A stretch of 63,324 nt of DNA from Blastocatellia bacterium (GTDB lineage: Bacteria > Acidobacteriota > Blastocatellia > HR10): assembly GCA_035573895.1 (NCBI GenBank), contig DATLZR010000029.1, positions 1-63,324 of the forward strand, read 5' to 3'. Position numbers and translations under genes: made by a program. Of this stretch, positions 17,901 to 26,145 are shown piece after piece; the stretch's first letter is position 1; each line of letters opens with the position of its first letter. The notes beneath the pieces were generated by a model. It ran no database searches and was not told the DNA's origin. It was given only the letters and a program-made list of their open reading frames with translations.

Positions 17901-20900
17901 ATGGAAGAACCGATCACCGAACGCGACTCGCTGAATCAGGCAACGGATGATCCCGATCCGATCGTCAGCTCGTCCTTGAGCGGACCGCTGCTGATTGCCT
18001 CGCTGGCCCTGATCGGAACGCTCCTTTGGGCGCTGTACGATGAGATTTACGGCAGTCGCCCGTGGAAGGCGATGCAGCGGCAGTTCGTCGAACGCTATAC
18101 TGCGTATCTGAAGCGGCTGATGCCTCAACAGGAGCGGGCCGAGCGAGCGTTGCGCCAGTCACCCGAATTTCAAAAGATCGAGCAGGAGCTGCTCGCTGCC
18201 GAGCGCGAAGCGGCCCCGCGCGTGCGGGAGATTGACGCCGAACTGGCGCTCATTGAGCGACAGTTTTCGGCCATCACCGTTGTCTTTCAGGATGCCAGGG
18301 CGAAGATCGGAGCCCTCACCTACGAGTGGGAGGTCGCCACGAGCGAGCGGGCCAAGCGGTCCAAGCAACAGGAGATTGATAAGGCCAAGCAGGGACCCTA
18401 CACAGTAGCCTGGCCGACCACCGTCGCCGATGGGAACACCGAGGAACGGCGCATGAGCTTTGCCGAATTGGAGGAGACCTTCAATCGGCTCCAGCAGCGA
18501 AAGGCCCAGCTTGTCGCCGAGAAAGCCCGGGTTCTTGCCCGCGCCACCGAGTTGCGCCGACAGCGGGATGCTTATCTCCAGGAACATCTGGTTGGCTTGA
18601 GCCGGGAGCAAATTGACGGACTCATCCGCAAGATGGAATCCTTCACCATCGGAATCAAGCAGATCCATGTTCAGGATGGGGACCTGGTGGATCGCTGTGA
18701 GTCCTGTCACCTCGGCATTCGGGAACCGGTGACGTTGACGGCGGCGACGATGGGCAATCGGGCCTTCGTCAGTCATCCCAATCCCCGGCTGTTGAAGATT
18801 CACGATCCCGAAAGGTTCGGGTGTTCGCCCTGTCATGGAGGGAACGGTCGGGCAACGAGTAGTGTGATCAAAGCGCACGGACTCTACAAGCACTGGCTCT
18901 GGCCGCTCTATCGGCGGGAGAACGTGGAGGCGGGATGCCTTCAGTGTCACTTCTATGATCGTGTTCTGGAGGAAGCTCCCGTCCTCACCCTGGGGCGCGA
19001 TCTGTTTGAGTTGAAAGGATGCGTCGGCTGTCACCGCTATGAGGGGTACGATCGGGAGACTGACGGCCTGATCGCCACCCGTCAGGAGATTCGGCGCCTG
19101 GAGGCCGAACGCGCCGCCAATCTCCGCGAGATGGATCGAGCAACAAAACAGGCCGATCAAACGGCCGATGATGCCGAGGCGCGACGACTCTATGCCCTGG
19201 CCGAGAGCTTGCGGGTGCGCAATAGCCAGATCGCCGATAAGCTCGAGCAGCTCGAACTCCAGGCCAAATACCTGATGCAGGATCAGAAGAAAGTCGGTCC
19301 GAATCTCAAAGATGTCCGGGTCAAGCTGCGACCGGAGTGGATTCCCGTGTGGTTGGAGAATCCCCATGCCTTTCGTCCGGGGACGAAGATGCCGCGATTC
19401 CGGTTCAATCCGGGCGAACTTCAGGCGATTGCTGCCTACCTCTGGCAGTCGGGGCTGGAGGAGAAACTGCCTCCGCAGCCGCCAGGGGATCCGATTCGCG
19501 GCCGGGAATTGTTTGAGACGCGCGGCTGTTTAGCCTGTCATTCCATCGGGGAGGGCGATCAACGACTGGGTGGCACGTTCGCCGCCAATCTCTCCCGTGT
19601 GGGCGAGAAGATCCGTTATGACTACCTCGTGCGCTGGATTCACAATCCTCGCGAGCGATTGCGTCCCTACTGCCCGACGGAGAAGCGCGACATTGGCCCG
19701 GAGGACTATGCCAAGCGAGGACTGCCCGTCGTCTTCGATCTGGATCATTCGCGCTGCCCAAGCTGCGGACACGAATTACAGGTTCAGCAGATGACGGTCA
19801 TGCCGAGTCTTCGTCTGTCCTGGCAGGAGGCGCGAGACATCGCCAGCTTCTTGATGACTCAAAAACATCGTGACGCTTCCTATCCACCGGCACCTTTCCT
19901 GAATGACACCCGCCTGCGCCAGCAGGGAGCGCTTTTGATTCGGCGGTATGGGTGCGCGGGCTGTCACGAGATTCGCGGGTTCGAGGAGGAACCGCGCATC
20001 GGCACGGAGCTGACGCGGGAAGGAAGCAAGCCGCTCGAGCAGCTCGATTTTGCCCTGCTCACCCGTCAGGCCAAGAAGGAAGGGTGGTACAATCACAAAG
20101 GCTTCTTCGAGAACAAACTCAAAGATCCCGCCATTTATGATCGGGGCAAGCAGAAACCCCCGGAGGAACGTCTCCGGATGCCAAACATTGAGTTGACGCC
20201 GCAGGAGATCACCGCCCTGACGACGTTCCTTCTGGGCAGCGTCAATCCCACGCTTCCACCGAGTTACTATTACCGGCCGACCGACCAGCGGCGCGATATT
20301 CAAGAAGGATGGTGGGTGATCAAGAAGTACAACTGCATGGGGTGCCATACCATTCAGGTCGGTCAGAGGTCGGTCTTGAGCACGTTGCCGAGGTATCAGG
20401 ACCCCGACTGGAAAGAGCAACTTCCACCGAGTCTCATCGGCGAGGGCGCCCGCGTCAATCCCGAGTGGCTCGTGCGATTTTTAACTAACCCGGCATTGAG
20501 CACAACGGATCTGGACCGCAACGGCGTGCGAGGCTATCTGAAGGTCCGTATGCCGACGTTTAACTTCTCGCCGAACGAGATCCGCATTCTGGTGAGGTTT
20601 TTCGAGGCATTGTCGGCGCAGCCTCAACCGTATATTCCGCCGACGCTCGAACCCATCACCGATCAGGAGCGAATGATTGCGCGCCAGCTCTTCACCTCAC
20701 AGGCGGCACCCTGTCTGAAATGCCATATGACAGGAGACCCCGCGCATGATGCGCGCGCGACGGCGCCCAATTTTCTGCTGGCGCGAGAGCGCCTCAAACC
20801 CGGCTGGACAGGACGGTGGATGATTGACCCTCAATCCATCAGTCCGGGAACGGCGATGCCCTCGGGATTATTCCGGCGAGAAGGAGATCGCTGGGTATTC

Positions 20901-21104
20901 GCCGGACCGCTGCCGGAATCTCTCAAACAGTATCGGGGCGATCACGTTGATCTGCTCGTCCGCTATATGTTCCAGTTCACCCCGGAGGAGCAGCGACGGT
21001 TAATCGGGGCCACGCGTCTGGTCACGGGGACGAATCCCCGGGCGGCGCGTCGTGTCGCGTCGGGATCGTCTCAACCCAAACTCGTTATGCGGGCACAAAA
21101 ATAG
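17901..21104 (+). CDS. Octahaem membrane-anchored cytochrome c subunit of the bc-type complex
   Basis: 1067 residues. One N-terminal membrane anchor (~28-48) and no cleavable signal; residues ~75-235 form a long coiled coil. Eight CxxCH haem sites follow: CESCH 266, CSPCH 308, CLQCH 346, CVGCH 374, CLACH 543, CAGCH 685, CMGCH 812 and CLKCH 938. A CPSCG near 619 is not a haem site and may bind metal. Between them are cytochrome c class I-like modules with methionine-containing loops (PGTKMPRF, MPSGLF). It replaces cytochrome c1/f and would carry electrons from the Rieske protein to the oxidase, copper protein or other acceptors. It starts 25 nt after the subunit IV gene. Confidence 0.9.
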   Translation: MEEPITERDSLNQATDDPDPIVSSSLSGPLLIASLALIGTLLWALYDEIYGSRPWKAMQRQFVERYTAYLKRLMPQQERAERALRQSPEFQKIEQELLAAEREAAPRVREIDAELALIERQFSAITVVFQDARAKIGALTYEWEVATSERAKRSKQQEIDKAKQGPYTVAWPTTVADGNTEERRMSFAELEETFNRLQQRKAQLVAEKARVLARATELRRQRDAYLQEHLVGLSREQIDGLIRKMESFTIGIKQIHVQDGDLVDRCESCHLGIREPVTLTAATMGNRAFVSHPNPRLLKIHDPERFGCSPCHGGNGRATSSVIKAHGLYKHWLWPLYRRENVEAGCLQCHFYDRVLEEAPVLTLGRDLFELKGCVGCHRYEGYDRETDGLIATRQEIRRLEAERAANLREMDRATKQADQTADDAEARRLYALAESLRVRNSQIADKLEQLELQAKYLMQDQKKVGPNLKDVRVKLRPEWIPVWLENPHAFRPGTKMPRFRFNPGELQAIAAYLWQSGLEEKLPPQPPGDPIRGRELFETRGCLACHSIGEGDQRLGGTFAANLSRVGEKIRYDYLVRWIHNPRERLRPYCPTEKRDIGPEDYAKRGLPVVFDLDHSRCPSCGHELQVQQMTVMPSLRLSWQEARDIASFLMTQKHRDASYPPAPFLNDTRLRQQGALLIRRYGCAGCHEIRGFEEEPRIGTELTREGSKPLEQLDFALLTRQAKKEGWYNHKGFFENKLKDPAIYDRGKQKPPEERLRMPNIELTPQEITALTTFLLGSVNPTLPPSYYYRPTDQRRDIQEGWWVIKKYNCMGCHTIQVGQRSVLSTLPRYQDPDWKEQLPPSLIGEGARVNPEWLVRFLTNPALSTTDLDRNGVRGYLKVRMPTFNFSPNEIRILVRFFEALSAQPQPYIPPTLEPITDQERMIARQLFTSQAAPCLKCHMTGDPAHDARATAPNFLLARERLKPGWTGRWMIDPQSISPGTAMPSGLFRREGDRWVFAGPLPESLKQYRGDHVDLLVRYMFQFTPEEQRRLIGATRLVTGTNPRAARRVASGSSQPKLVMRAQK

Positions 21105-21118
21105 CGCAACACAATCGA

Positions 21119-21154
21119 GCGAAGGCTTTCCGGTCGGCGCCGCAAAGCCTGCGC
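21119..21154. repeat. REP-like imperfect hairpin
   Basis: GCGAAGGCTTT (21119-21129) pairs with AAAGCCTGCGC (21144-21154) with one mismatch. It lies between the octahaem gene and the copper-like protein gene and could stabilise or attenuate the operon mRNA. The 3' arm shares CTGCGCTAC with the repeat near 11609. Confidence 0.5.
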
Positions 21155-21182
21155 TACATTCTTCGGAGGAGGAAAAAGAGAC

Positions 21183-22040
21183 ATGGTTCGTTCGATGACA
21201 CGTTCTCTCGCATTGATCATCGGTCTTGCCCTTTTCTTTACAAATTGCGGCAAGAAGGAAGAGACACAGCAACAGGAGCAACCGGCCGAGCAAATGGCGG
21301 CGACCTATCAGCCCACCGGTGATGAAGCAACCATTACCGGCGTCGTCAACTTCACCGGTGAGCCGCCGGCCCGCCGGAAGATTCAGATGGATGCCGATCC
21401 GGTGTGCGCTCAAAAGAACCCCAATGCGCTGGCCGAGGATGTCATCGTCAATAATGGCAAGCTCCAGAACGTCTTCATTTATGTCAAGAGTGGAGCGGAG
21501 AAGTGGTCGTTTCCAACGCCCCAGGAGGAAGTCGTGCTCGACCAGGACGGGTGCGTTTATGTTCCGCACGTCCTGGGCATCCAGGCGAATCAGCCGTTGA
21601 AAATCACCTCGTCCGACAATACGAACCACAACATCCATCCTTCGCCCAAGAACAATCCCGAGTGGAACGTGAGTCAGCCACCGGGCTCGCCCCCGATCAT
21701 CAAGACGTTCGCTCGCGCCGAAGTCATGATCCCGGTCAAGTGCAATCAGCATCCCTGGATGCGGGCCTATATCGGTGTGCTGCGCCATCCGTTCTATGCC
21801 GTGAGCAAAGCCGATGGGACCTTCGAATTGAAGGGACTGCCGCCGGGTGAATACGAAATCGAGGCCTGGCACGAGAAGTACGGAGCGCAGACGACCCGGG
21901 TGACGCTCGCCGCCAAGGAGGCTAAGTCCATCGAGTTCACCTATCAGGCGACGCAGGCCTATCGGCCCGGATCATTGAAGATGATGCCGGCACTGGTTCT
22001 CCCGTGCTGCGGCGAGGGAGCAAACGCCGAAGGCCATTGA
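21183..22040 (+). CDS. Exported cupredoxin-like/carboxypeptidase-regulatory-like protein, probable lipoprotein
   Basis: 285 residues, RBS GGAGGAGG. The N-terminal hydrophobic segment ends at FFTNCGKK; a lipid-modified cysteine is possible, although the residues before it fit the lipobox poorly. Residues ~45-190 look like a beta-sandwich with NHNIHPSP and VKCNQHPWMRAY, a His...Cys-x2-His-x2-Met set that could hold a mononuclear copper. The following GTFELKGLPPGEYEIEAWH is a CarboxypepD_reg-like strand pair. It ends the quinol oxidoreductase operon, so it may be an electron shuttle between the octahaem subunit and the oxidase. Copper binding is inferred only. Confidence 0.78.
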   Translation: MVRSMTRSLALIIGLALFFTNCGKKEETQQQEQPAEQMAATYQPTGDEATITGVVNFTGEPPARRKIQMDADPVCAQKNPNALAEDVIVNNGKLQNVFIYVKSGAEKWSFPTPQEEVVLDQDGCVYVPHVLGIQANQPLKITSSDNTNHNIHPSPKNNPEWNVSQPPGSPPIIKTFARAEVMIPVKCNQHPWMRAYIGVLRHPFYAVSKADGTFELKGLPPGEYEIEAWHEKYGAQTTRVTLAAKEAKSIEFTYQATQAYRPGSLKMMPALVLPCCGEGANAEGH

Positions 22041-22054
22041 GAGAAGATTCAGAC

Positions 22055-22085
22055 CGGAGGCGGGGGATTGTCGCCTCAGCCTCCG
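22055..22085 (+). terminator. Hairpin after the bc-type operon, two alternative pairings
   Basis: CGGAGGC (22055-22061) pairs with GCCTCCG (22079-22085). An overlapping GAGGCG/CGCCTC pairing competes with it. No T-run follows, so it may be an attenuator rather than a classical terminator. Confidence 0.4.
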
Positions 22086-22265
22086 AAAGTGCTCTCTCGC
22101 TCTCGATGAGGGTTCACTGACGGGAGAGGCCTGCGCGGTGATTGTTGACGGAAGCGCGTGACTCTCCCACGTCGGGTGCATCACGAACGGCAGGTCGTGA
22201 GTTTCTGCCAAGATCAGCAGCACCTGCCGCGCTGATAGCTCCCTGCTTCTTCGCGTTTGACGAGT

Positions 22266-23234
22266 ATGAGGGACATGACAAAGAGTCCCTGGGGACACCG
22301 CCTGGCCTGTATGACGGCGGGGATGACGTTGCTCCTGCTTATTATCGGAGGATTGGTCACCAGCAATGAAGCGGGAGATTCGGTTCCCGATTGGCCGCTG
22401 GCTTTCGGGCGGCTTCTTCCCCTGGGATATCTGGTGGGCAATGTCGTTTACGAATACACGCATCGGGTGGTCGCGGCGAGCGTCGGAGTGCTGACCCTCG
22501 TGCTGAACCTCTGGCTGTGGCGACGGGAACAACGACCCTGGATCCGTCATGTCGGATGGGCCGCGTTGATCGCCGTTGTCACCCAGGGCTTATTGGGAGG
22601 CGTGCGCGTTCTGTTGCTGGAGTATCGTGTCCCGGTGGCGATCATTCATGCGACGCTGGCCCAACTTTTCTTCAGTCTCACCATTGTCCTCGTGGAGATC
22701 ACATCGGCTCGATGGGAAGCGTTATCTCCGCAGGGGGAGGGAAGTGCGAAGGAACCCTCGCGTGCGAGGGCGCTGGCGAGTTTGTCTGTGGCGGCCCTCT
22801 TCGTTCAACTCATTCTCGGCGCGGCCTATCGTCACAAGGCTATCGGTATCATTCCTCACGCTGTTGGAGCCGGAGTCGTTAGCCTGCTGCTCGTTCTCGC
22901 GGTGAGATCGGTGCTGCGTGTCACCCGAACGCCGTCAGCAGCAACACTGGAGCCGACGCGGACCCTGCTTCGACGTCCTGCCCGTTGGGTTCTGGGGACC
23001 TTGCTCGTTCAAGTTCCTCTCGGTATTGCGGCATATCTTGCACGACGCGCCTCAATCGGGGATCCGCAGCCGATGGAGCCGATGATTTCTCTCACCGTGA
23101 GCCACCTCGCCTGTGGGGCCGTGTTGCTGGCAGCGACATTGACGCTCGCCCTCCGTCTCCATCGTGTTTTCGGGGCGGGGATGGAAAAGAGGGAACTCTC
23201 CACGGCGGTTCCTCGACCGATGACCTCGAGCTAA
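22266..23234 (+). CDS. ctaA: Haem A synthase (CtaA/Cox15 family)
   Basis: About 322 residues from ATG 22266 (ATG 22275 is equally possible; 22257 is TTG). Eight hydrophobic segments are visible. GGLVTSNEAGDSVPDWP in the first periplasmic loop, EYTHRVVAA and the later RHKAIGIIPHAVGA/HLACGAVL histidines are the conserved CtaA features. It oxidises haem O to haem A in the membrane. It lies just upstream of ctaB and convergent with the cytochrome oxidase genes that need haem A. Confidence 0.93.
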   Translation: MRDMTKSPWGHRLACMTAGMTLLLLIIGGLVTSNEAGDSVPDWPLAFGRLLPLGYLVGNVVYEYTHRVVAASVGVLTLVLNLWLWRREQRPWIRHVGWAALIAVVTQGLLGGVRVLLLEYRVPVAIIHATLAQLFFSLTIVLVEITSARWEALSPQGEGSAKEPSRARALASLSVAALFVQLILGAAYRHKAIGIIPHAVGAGVVSLLLVLAVRSVLRVTRTPSAATLEPTRTLLRRPARWVLGTLLVQVPLGIAAYLARRASIGDPQPMEPMISLTVSHLACGAVLLAATLTLALRLHRVFGAGMEKRELSTAVPRPMTSS

Positions 23235-23245
23235 GGCACCCTTTT

Positions 23246-24151
23246 ATGGAGCGCGCTCAGGCACTTCTCATTCAGTTGACCGAGCGATCGCCGCTGTTGG
23301 CCCGGCTGTATGCCCTGTTCGAGCTGACCAAGCCGGAGATCAGCTTCCTCGTCATCATGACGGCGGTGACGGCGTTTCTCCTCGGGTCCGACCGTCCCCT
23401 CGACTTCGTCCGGCTCGGCGTCGCCACCGGTGGGATTACGCTTCTGTCCTGCGGTATCGCTACGATGAATCAGTATCTGGAACGCCGGCTCGATGGGAAG
23501 ATGCGGCGGACCGAGCGTCGTCCACTCCCCAGCGGTCGTTTGACGGCGGAGGTCGCCCTTCTTTTTGGCCTCACCCTCTCGGTCGCTGGCGAAGTCATTC
23601 TTCTTTTCTTCGTCAACGGACTGACGGCCCTCGTCGGCGCGGCGGCCTTTGTGAGCTATCTCTTCGGTTACACGCCGTTGAAAACCAAGACTACGCTCTG
23701 CACGGCGGTGGGTGCGATCCCCGGTGCCCTCCCTCCAGTCATGGGGTGGACGGCGGCGCGGGGAGAGCTGTCTCTGGAAGCGTGGGTTCTCTTTGCTCTG
23801 CTCTTCCTCTGGCAGTTTCCCCACTTTTTCGCGATTGCCTGGCTCTACCGGGAAGACTACGCCCGCGCGGGCATCCGCATGTTGCCGGTCGTTGATCCGG
23901 CGGGGAAAGTGACGGGACAGCAAATTGTCCTTTACACGGGGATGCTCGTTGGCGTGAGTTTTCTGCCGGTGGTGATGAAAATGTCGGGTGTGATCTATCT
24001 GGTGGCAGCGATCATCCTCGGGATCTATTTCCTCGCCGTTTGTATTCGAGCGGCCATCACTCGTTCCAAATGGGACGCACGTCGAGCCATCCACGCCTCA
24101 GTGATTTACCTTCAGCTTCTGCTCCTGGCCATGGTTCTCGGTCGGCTGTAG
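23246..24151 (+). CDS. ctaB: Protohaem IX farnesyltransferase (haem O synthase)
   Basis: 301 residues from ATG 23246, 11 nt after ctaA; the open frame runs further back inside ctaA, but the conserved part begins at FELTKPEISFLVIMT. The prenyl-diphosphate motif NQYLERRLDGKMRRT followed by ERRPLPSG and the second motif (YTPLKTKT) are typical UbiA-superfamily CtaB signatures. Nine or so membrane helices. It makes haem O for CtaA. Its last ~95 bp overlap the 3' end of the oppositely oriented small membrane protein gene. Confidence 0.94.
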   Translation: MERAQALLIQLTERSPLLARLYALFELTKPEISFLVIMTAVTAFLLGSDRPLDFVRLGVATGGITLLSCGIATMNQYLERRLDGKMRRTERRPLPSGRLTAEVALLFGLTLSVAGEVILLFFVNGLTALVGAAAFVSYLFGYTPLKTKTTLCTAVGAIPGALPPVMGWTAARGELSLEAWVLFALLFLWQFPHFFAIAWLYREDYARAGIRMLPVVDPAGKVTGQQIVLYTGMLVGVSFLPVVMKMSGVIYLVAAIILGIYFLAVCIRAAITRSKWDARRAIHASVIYLQLLLLAMVLGRL

Positions 24152-24389
24152 CCCAGGTCTCTTCCTGGCGCCAGCGTGACATGAGAACGAAAATGGCGAC
24201 GAAAAGAAGCAAGGCGGGAACCAGAAGAGCGAAAATTCCCAGGTTCAAAACGCGACTGATGTGATCCGTGTTGGACGCGGCGGCGACGGACGTTTTGCAC
24301 ATGGCGCATTGAGCGAAGCCGGAGAGCGCATCGGCCAGAATGAGCAAGCTCGCCGGGACCAGCGGTGGCCGGAGACAAGTTCTCATCAT
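24057..24389 (-). CDS. Small exported membrane protein of the oxidase cluster (CAMCK motif)
   Basis: About 110 residues from ATG 24389, chosen because GGGAGG lies 3-4 nt upstream on the minus strand. A signal-like segment ends at GFAQ, then CAMCK, a short loop, and one membrane helix (~45-68, FALLVPALLLFVAIFVLM) with a basic cytoplasmic tail. Short proteins of this layout are found next to oxidase genes in acidobacteria-like genomes (recalled, not searched). It may help copper insertion, given the paired cysteines. It ends inside ctaB on the opposite strand. Confidence 0.68.
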   Translation of the reverse strand: MMRTCLRPPLVPASLLILADALSGFAQCAMCKTSVAAASNTDHISRVLNLGIFALLVPALLLFVAIFVLMSRWRQEETWATADREPWPGAEAEGKSLRRGWLDVRPIWNE

Positions 24390-24459
24390 TCTTCCCTCCC
24401 TGTGTCGGACGGCGATCAAGAAGCTCCCGTTTGATCCTCTCTCCCGCTCCGGCGGTCGG

Positions 24460-24783
24460 TCAGCGGACGCCCAGCTCGTTCAGACGGAAGCTATCCGGGA
24501 AAAATGCCGCCAGCAGAGAGATGGTAATGACCATCATCGGCACGAGCGTGAAGACGAGGTTGAGCTTCTCGAACCGAAGATGCATGAAATGGGCGATGAT
24601 GAGCGCGGCTTTGACGATCGAAATGCCCATGAGCAGGACGATCATCAGGTGAACCGAGAGCTGCTCGTAGGCGAGGAAGACTTCGACTGCCGTGAGAATC
24701 AGCAGCCAGACCCACGTCATATAATAGAGGCGGTGGCTGGTCTCCGAATGAGTCGTTGTTGTTGCGGCGTGTTCGTGTGCCAT
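24460..24783 (-). CDS. Cytochrome c oxidase subunit IV (prokaryotic type)
   Basis: 107 residues with a short His/Thr-rich head and three membrane helices (VWLLILTAVEVFLAY, LMIVLLMGISIVKAALII, VFTLVPMMVITISLLAAFF). The pattern AALIIAHFMHLRFE is characteristic of the COX4_pro family. It is a small structural subunit of the aa3/caa3 oxidase, following subunit III by 27 nt. Confidence 0.9.
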   Translation of the reverse strand: MAHEHAATTTTHSETSHRLYYMTWVWLLILTAVEVFLAYEQLSVHLMIVLLMGISIVKAALIIAHFMHLRFEKLNLVFTLVPMMVITISLLAAFFPDSFRLNELGVR

Positions 24784-24810
24784 AAGATGCCTCCGTAGGT
24801 CTCCCTCGCG

Positions 24811-25446
24811 TCAGAGCTTGACCGAGAGGAGGTAGACGAGGGGAAAGATGAACATCCACACGAGATCAACGAAGTGCCAGTAGAGGCCGCTCACTTCCAC
24901 ATCCTCGTGCGTGAGTCGTCCCCGGGCGTAGGCCAGAGCGATGACGGCGAGGTAGACGGTCCCGCTGAAGACGTGAAACATGTGCAGTCCGGTCAGGGTG
25001 AAAAACGCCGCGCCGAAAAGCGGTACGTCGGGGGCCCAGGGATTCTCCGTGAGCTTGAGCCCTTCGTGAATGAGACCTCGCCATTCATTGGCGTGCAGCA
25101 GGATGAAGGCCCACCCGCCGAGAATCGTCAGCCAGATAAAGCGTGCGGCCTGGGACCGGTTTCCTCGCGCCGATGCCGAGACGGCAAGCACCATCGTCAA
25201 GCTGCTTGAGAGCAAAAAGAATGTCATCAAGCTGGCCATCGCGATGGACGGCCAGAGGTGAAAGGGCATCGGCCAGTGCGGACTCGCCACGCGAAGGTAG
25301 CTATAGCCGACGAGCAATCCCGCAAAGGTGAGCGAATCCGAGACGATGAACAACCACATTCCTAATTTCTTCGAGCCGATGGCGTAAGGCAGGACGCCTC
25401 CACCCCACACCGACTCTTTCGCATTCTCCACGCGTGCGCTCGCCAT
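24811..25446 (-). CDS. coxC: Cytochrome c oxidase subunit III
   Basis: 211 residues, five membrane helices. Conserved features are GMWLFIVSDSLTFAGL near the start, FFTLTGLHMFHVFSGTVYL, and the ending SGLYWHFVDLVWMFIFPLVYL. This is the CtaE/CoxC family, which stabilises subunit I and may guide proton or O2 access. It starts 9 nt after a second subunit III-like gene, so the oxidase has two paralogous subunits III. Confidence 0.93.
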   Translation of the reverse strand: MASARVENAKESVWGGGVLPYAIGSKKLGMWLFIVSDSLTFAGLLVGYSYLRVASPHWPMPFHLWPSIAMASLMTFFLLSSSLTMVLAVSASARGNRSQAARFIWLTILGGWAFILLHANEWRGLIHEGLKLTENPWAPDVPLFGAAFFTLTGLHMFHVFSGTVYLAVIALAYARGRLTHEDVEVSGLYWHFVDLVWMFIFPLVYLLSVKL

Positions 25447-25455
25447 GGTGGTCGT

Positions 25456-26136
25456 TTACCTCCAGAGGAAAAGGAGTAACACCAAGAAGATCCATAATCC
25501 ATCAAGGAAATGCCAGTAGAGCGACGTGACATCAACCGCAATGCGGCAGCGAGCAATAGTCGCTGACGTGGCTTCGGTCGGGCGAACAAGTCGCCAGGCG
25601 AGAATGCTCAGCCACAGCAGCGCCACTATCCCTCCGGCGAGATGAACGCCGTGCGTTCCCGTCAACAGATAGAAGAAGGAGCTGTTGGGGTTTGTGTTCA
25701 GATAGATGCCGCGCATCCGGAGTTGGTGCCAGACCCAGAGCTGCCCCGCGAGAAATCCAAGACCCAGAAGAGACGTCACCGTTGTCCATCGGGCGAACGC
25801 GCGCCAGTGAGTATGATGAAAACAAACCCCCGCCCGCCACAAGGTGGCGCTGCTGGTGAGCAGGACCACCGTGTTCACCCACAGAACAGGAGGCCAATCG
25901 AACGGTTGCCAATCCCCTCCGAGTCCCTGGCGGACCACATAAGCGCTGGTGAATCCCAGAAAGAGCATGGAAATCCCGGCCAGTGCGAAGATCATCCCCA
26001 GCCGATAGGTGCGCGGCGACGGAGGCGGTGGCTCCCCCCGATCGGGCGGTCGGCCATCATCGGGACGCCCGGCTCCGGGCCGCTGGCCGAGCGCCGGGGT
26101 TCGCACCCGCGTCGTTGTTGTTACCGAGGGAATCAT
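25456..26136 (-). CDS. Second cytochrome c oxidase subunit III-like protein
   Basis: 226 residues with a ~40-residue Pro/Arg-rich cytoplasmic head, then five membrane helices. AGISMLFLGFTSAYVVRQ, FYLLTGTHGVHLAGGIV and VTSLYWHFLDGLWIFLVLLLF match subunit III. It diverges clearly from the downstream copy, so this is an old duplication. The gene lies 9 nt after coxA, so it is cotranscribed with it. One copy may serve an assembly role. Confidence 0.9.
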   Translation of the reverse strand: MIPSVTTTTRVRTPALGQRPGAGRPDDGRPPDRGEPPPPSPRTYRLGMIFALAGISMLFLGFTSAYVVRQGLGGDWQPFDWPPVLWVNTVVLLTSSATLWRAGVCFHHTHWRAFARWTTVTSLLGLGFLAGQLWVWHQLRMRGIYLNTNPNSSFFYLLTGTHGVHLAGGIVALLWLSILAWRLVRPTEATSATIARCRIAVDVTSLYWHFLDGLWIFLVLLLFLWR

Positions 26137-26145
26137 ATCGTCGTC

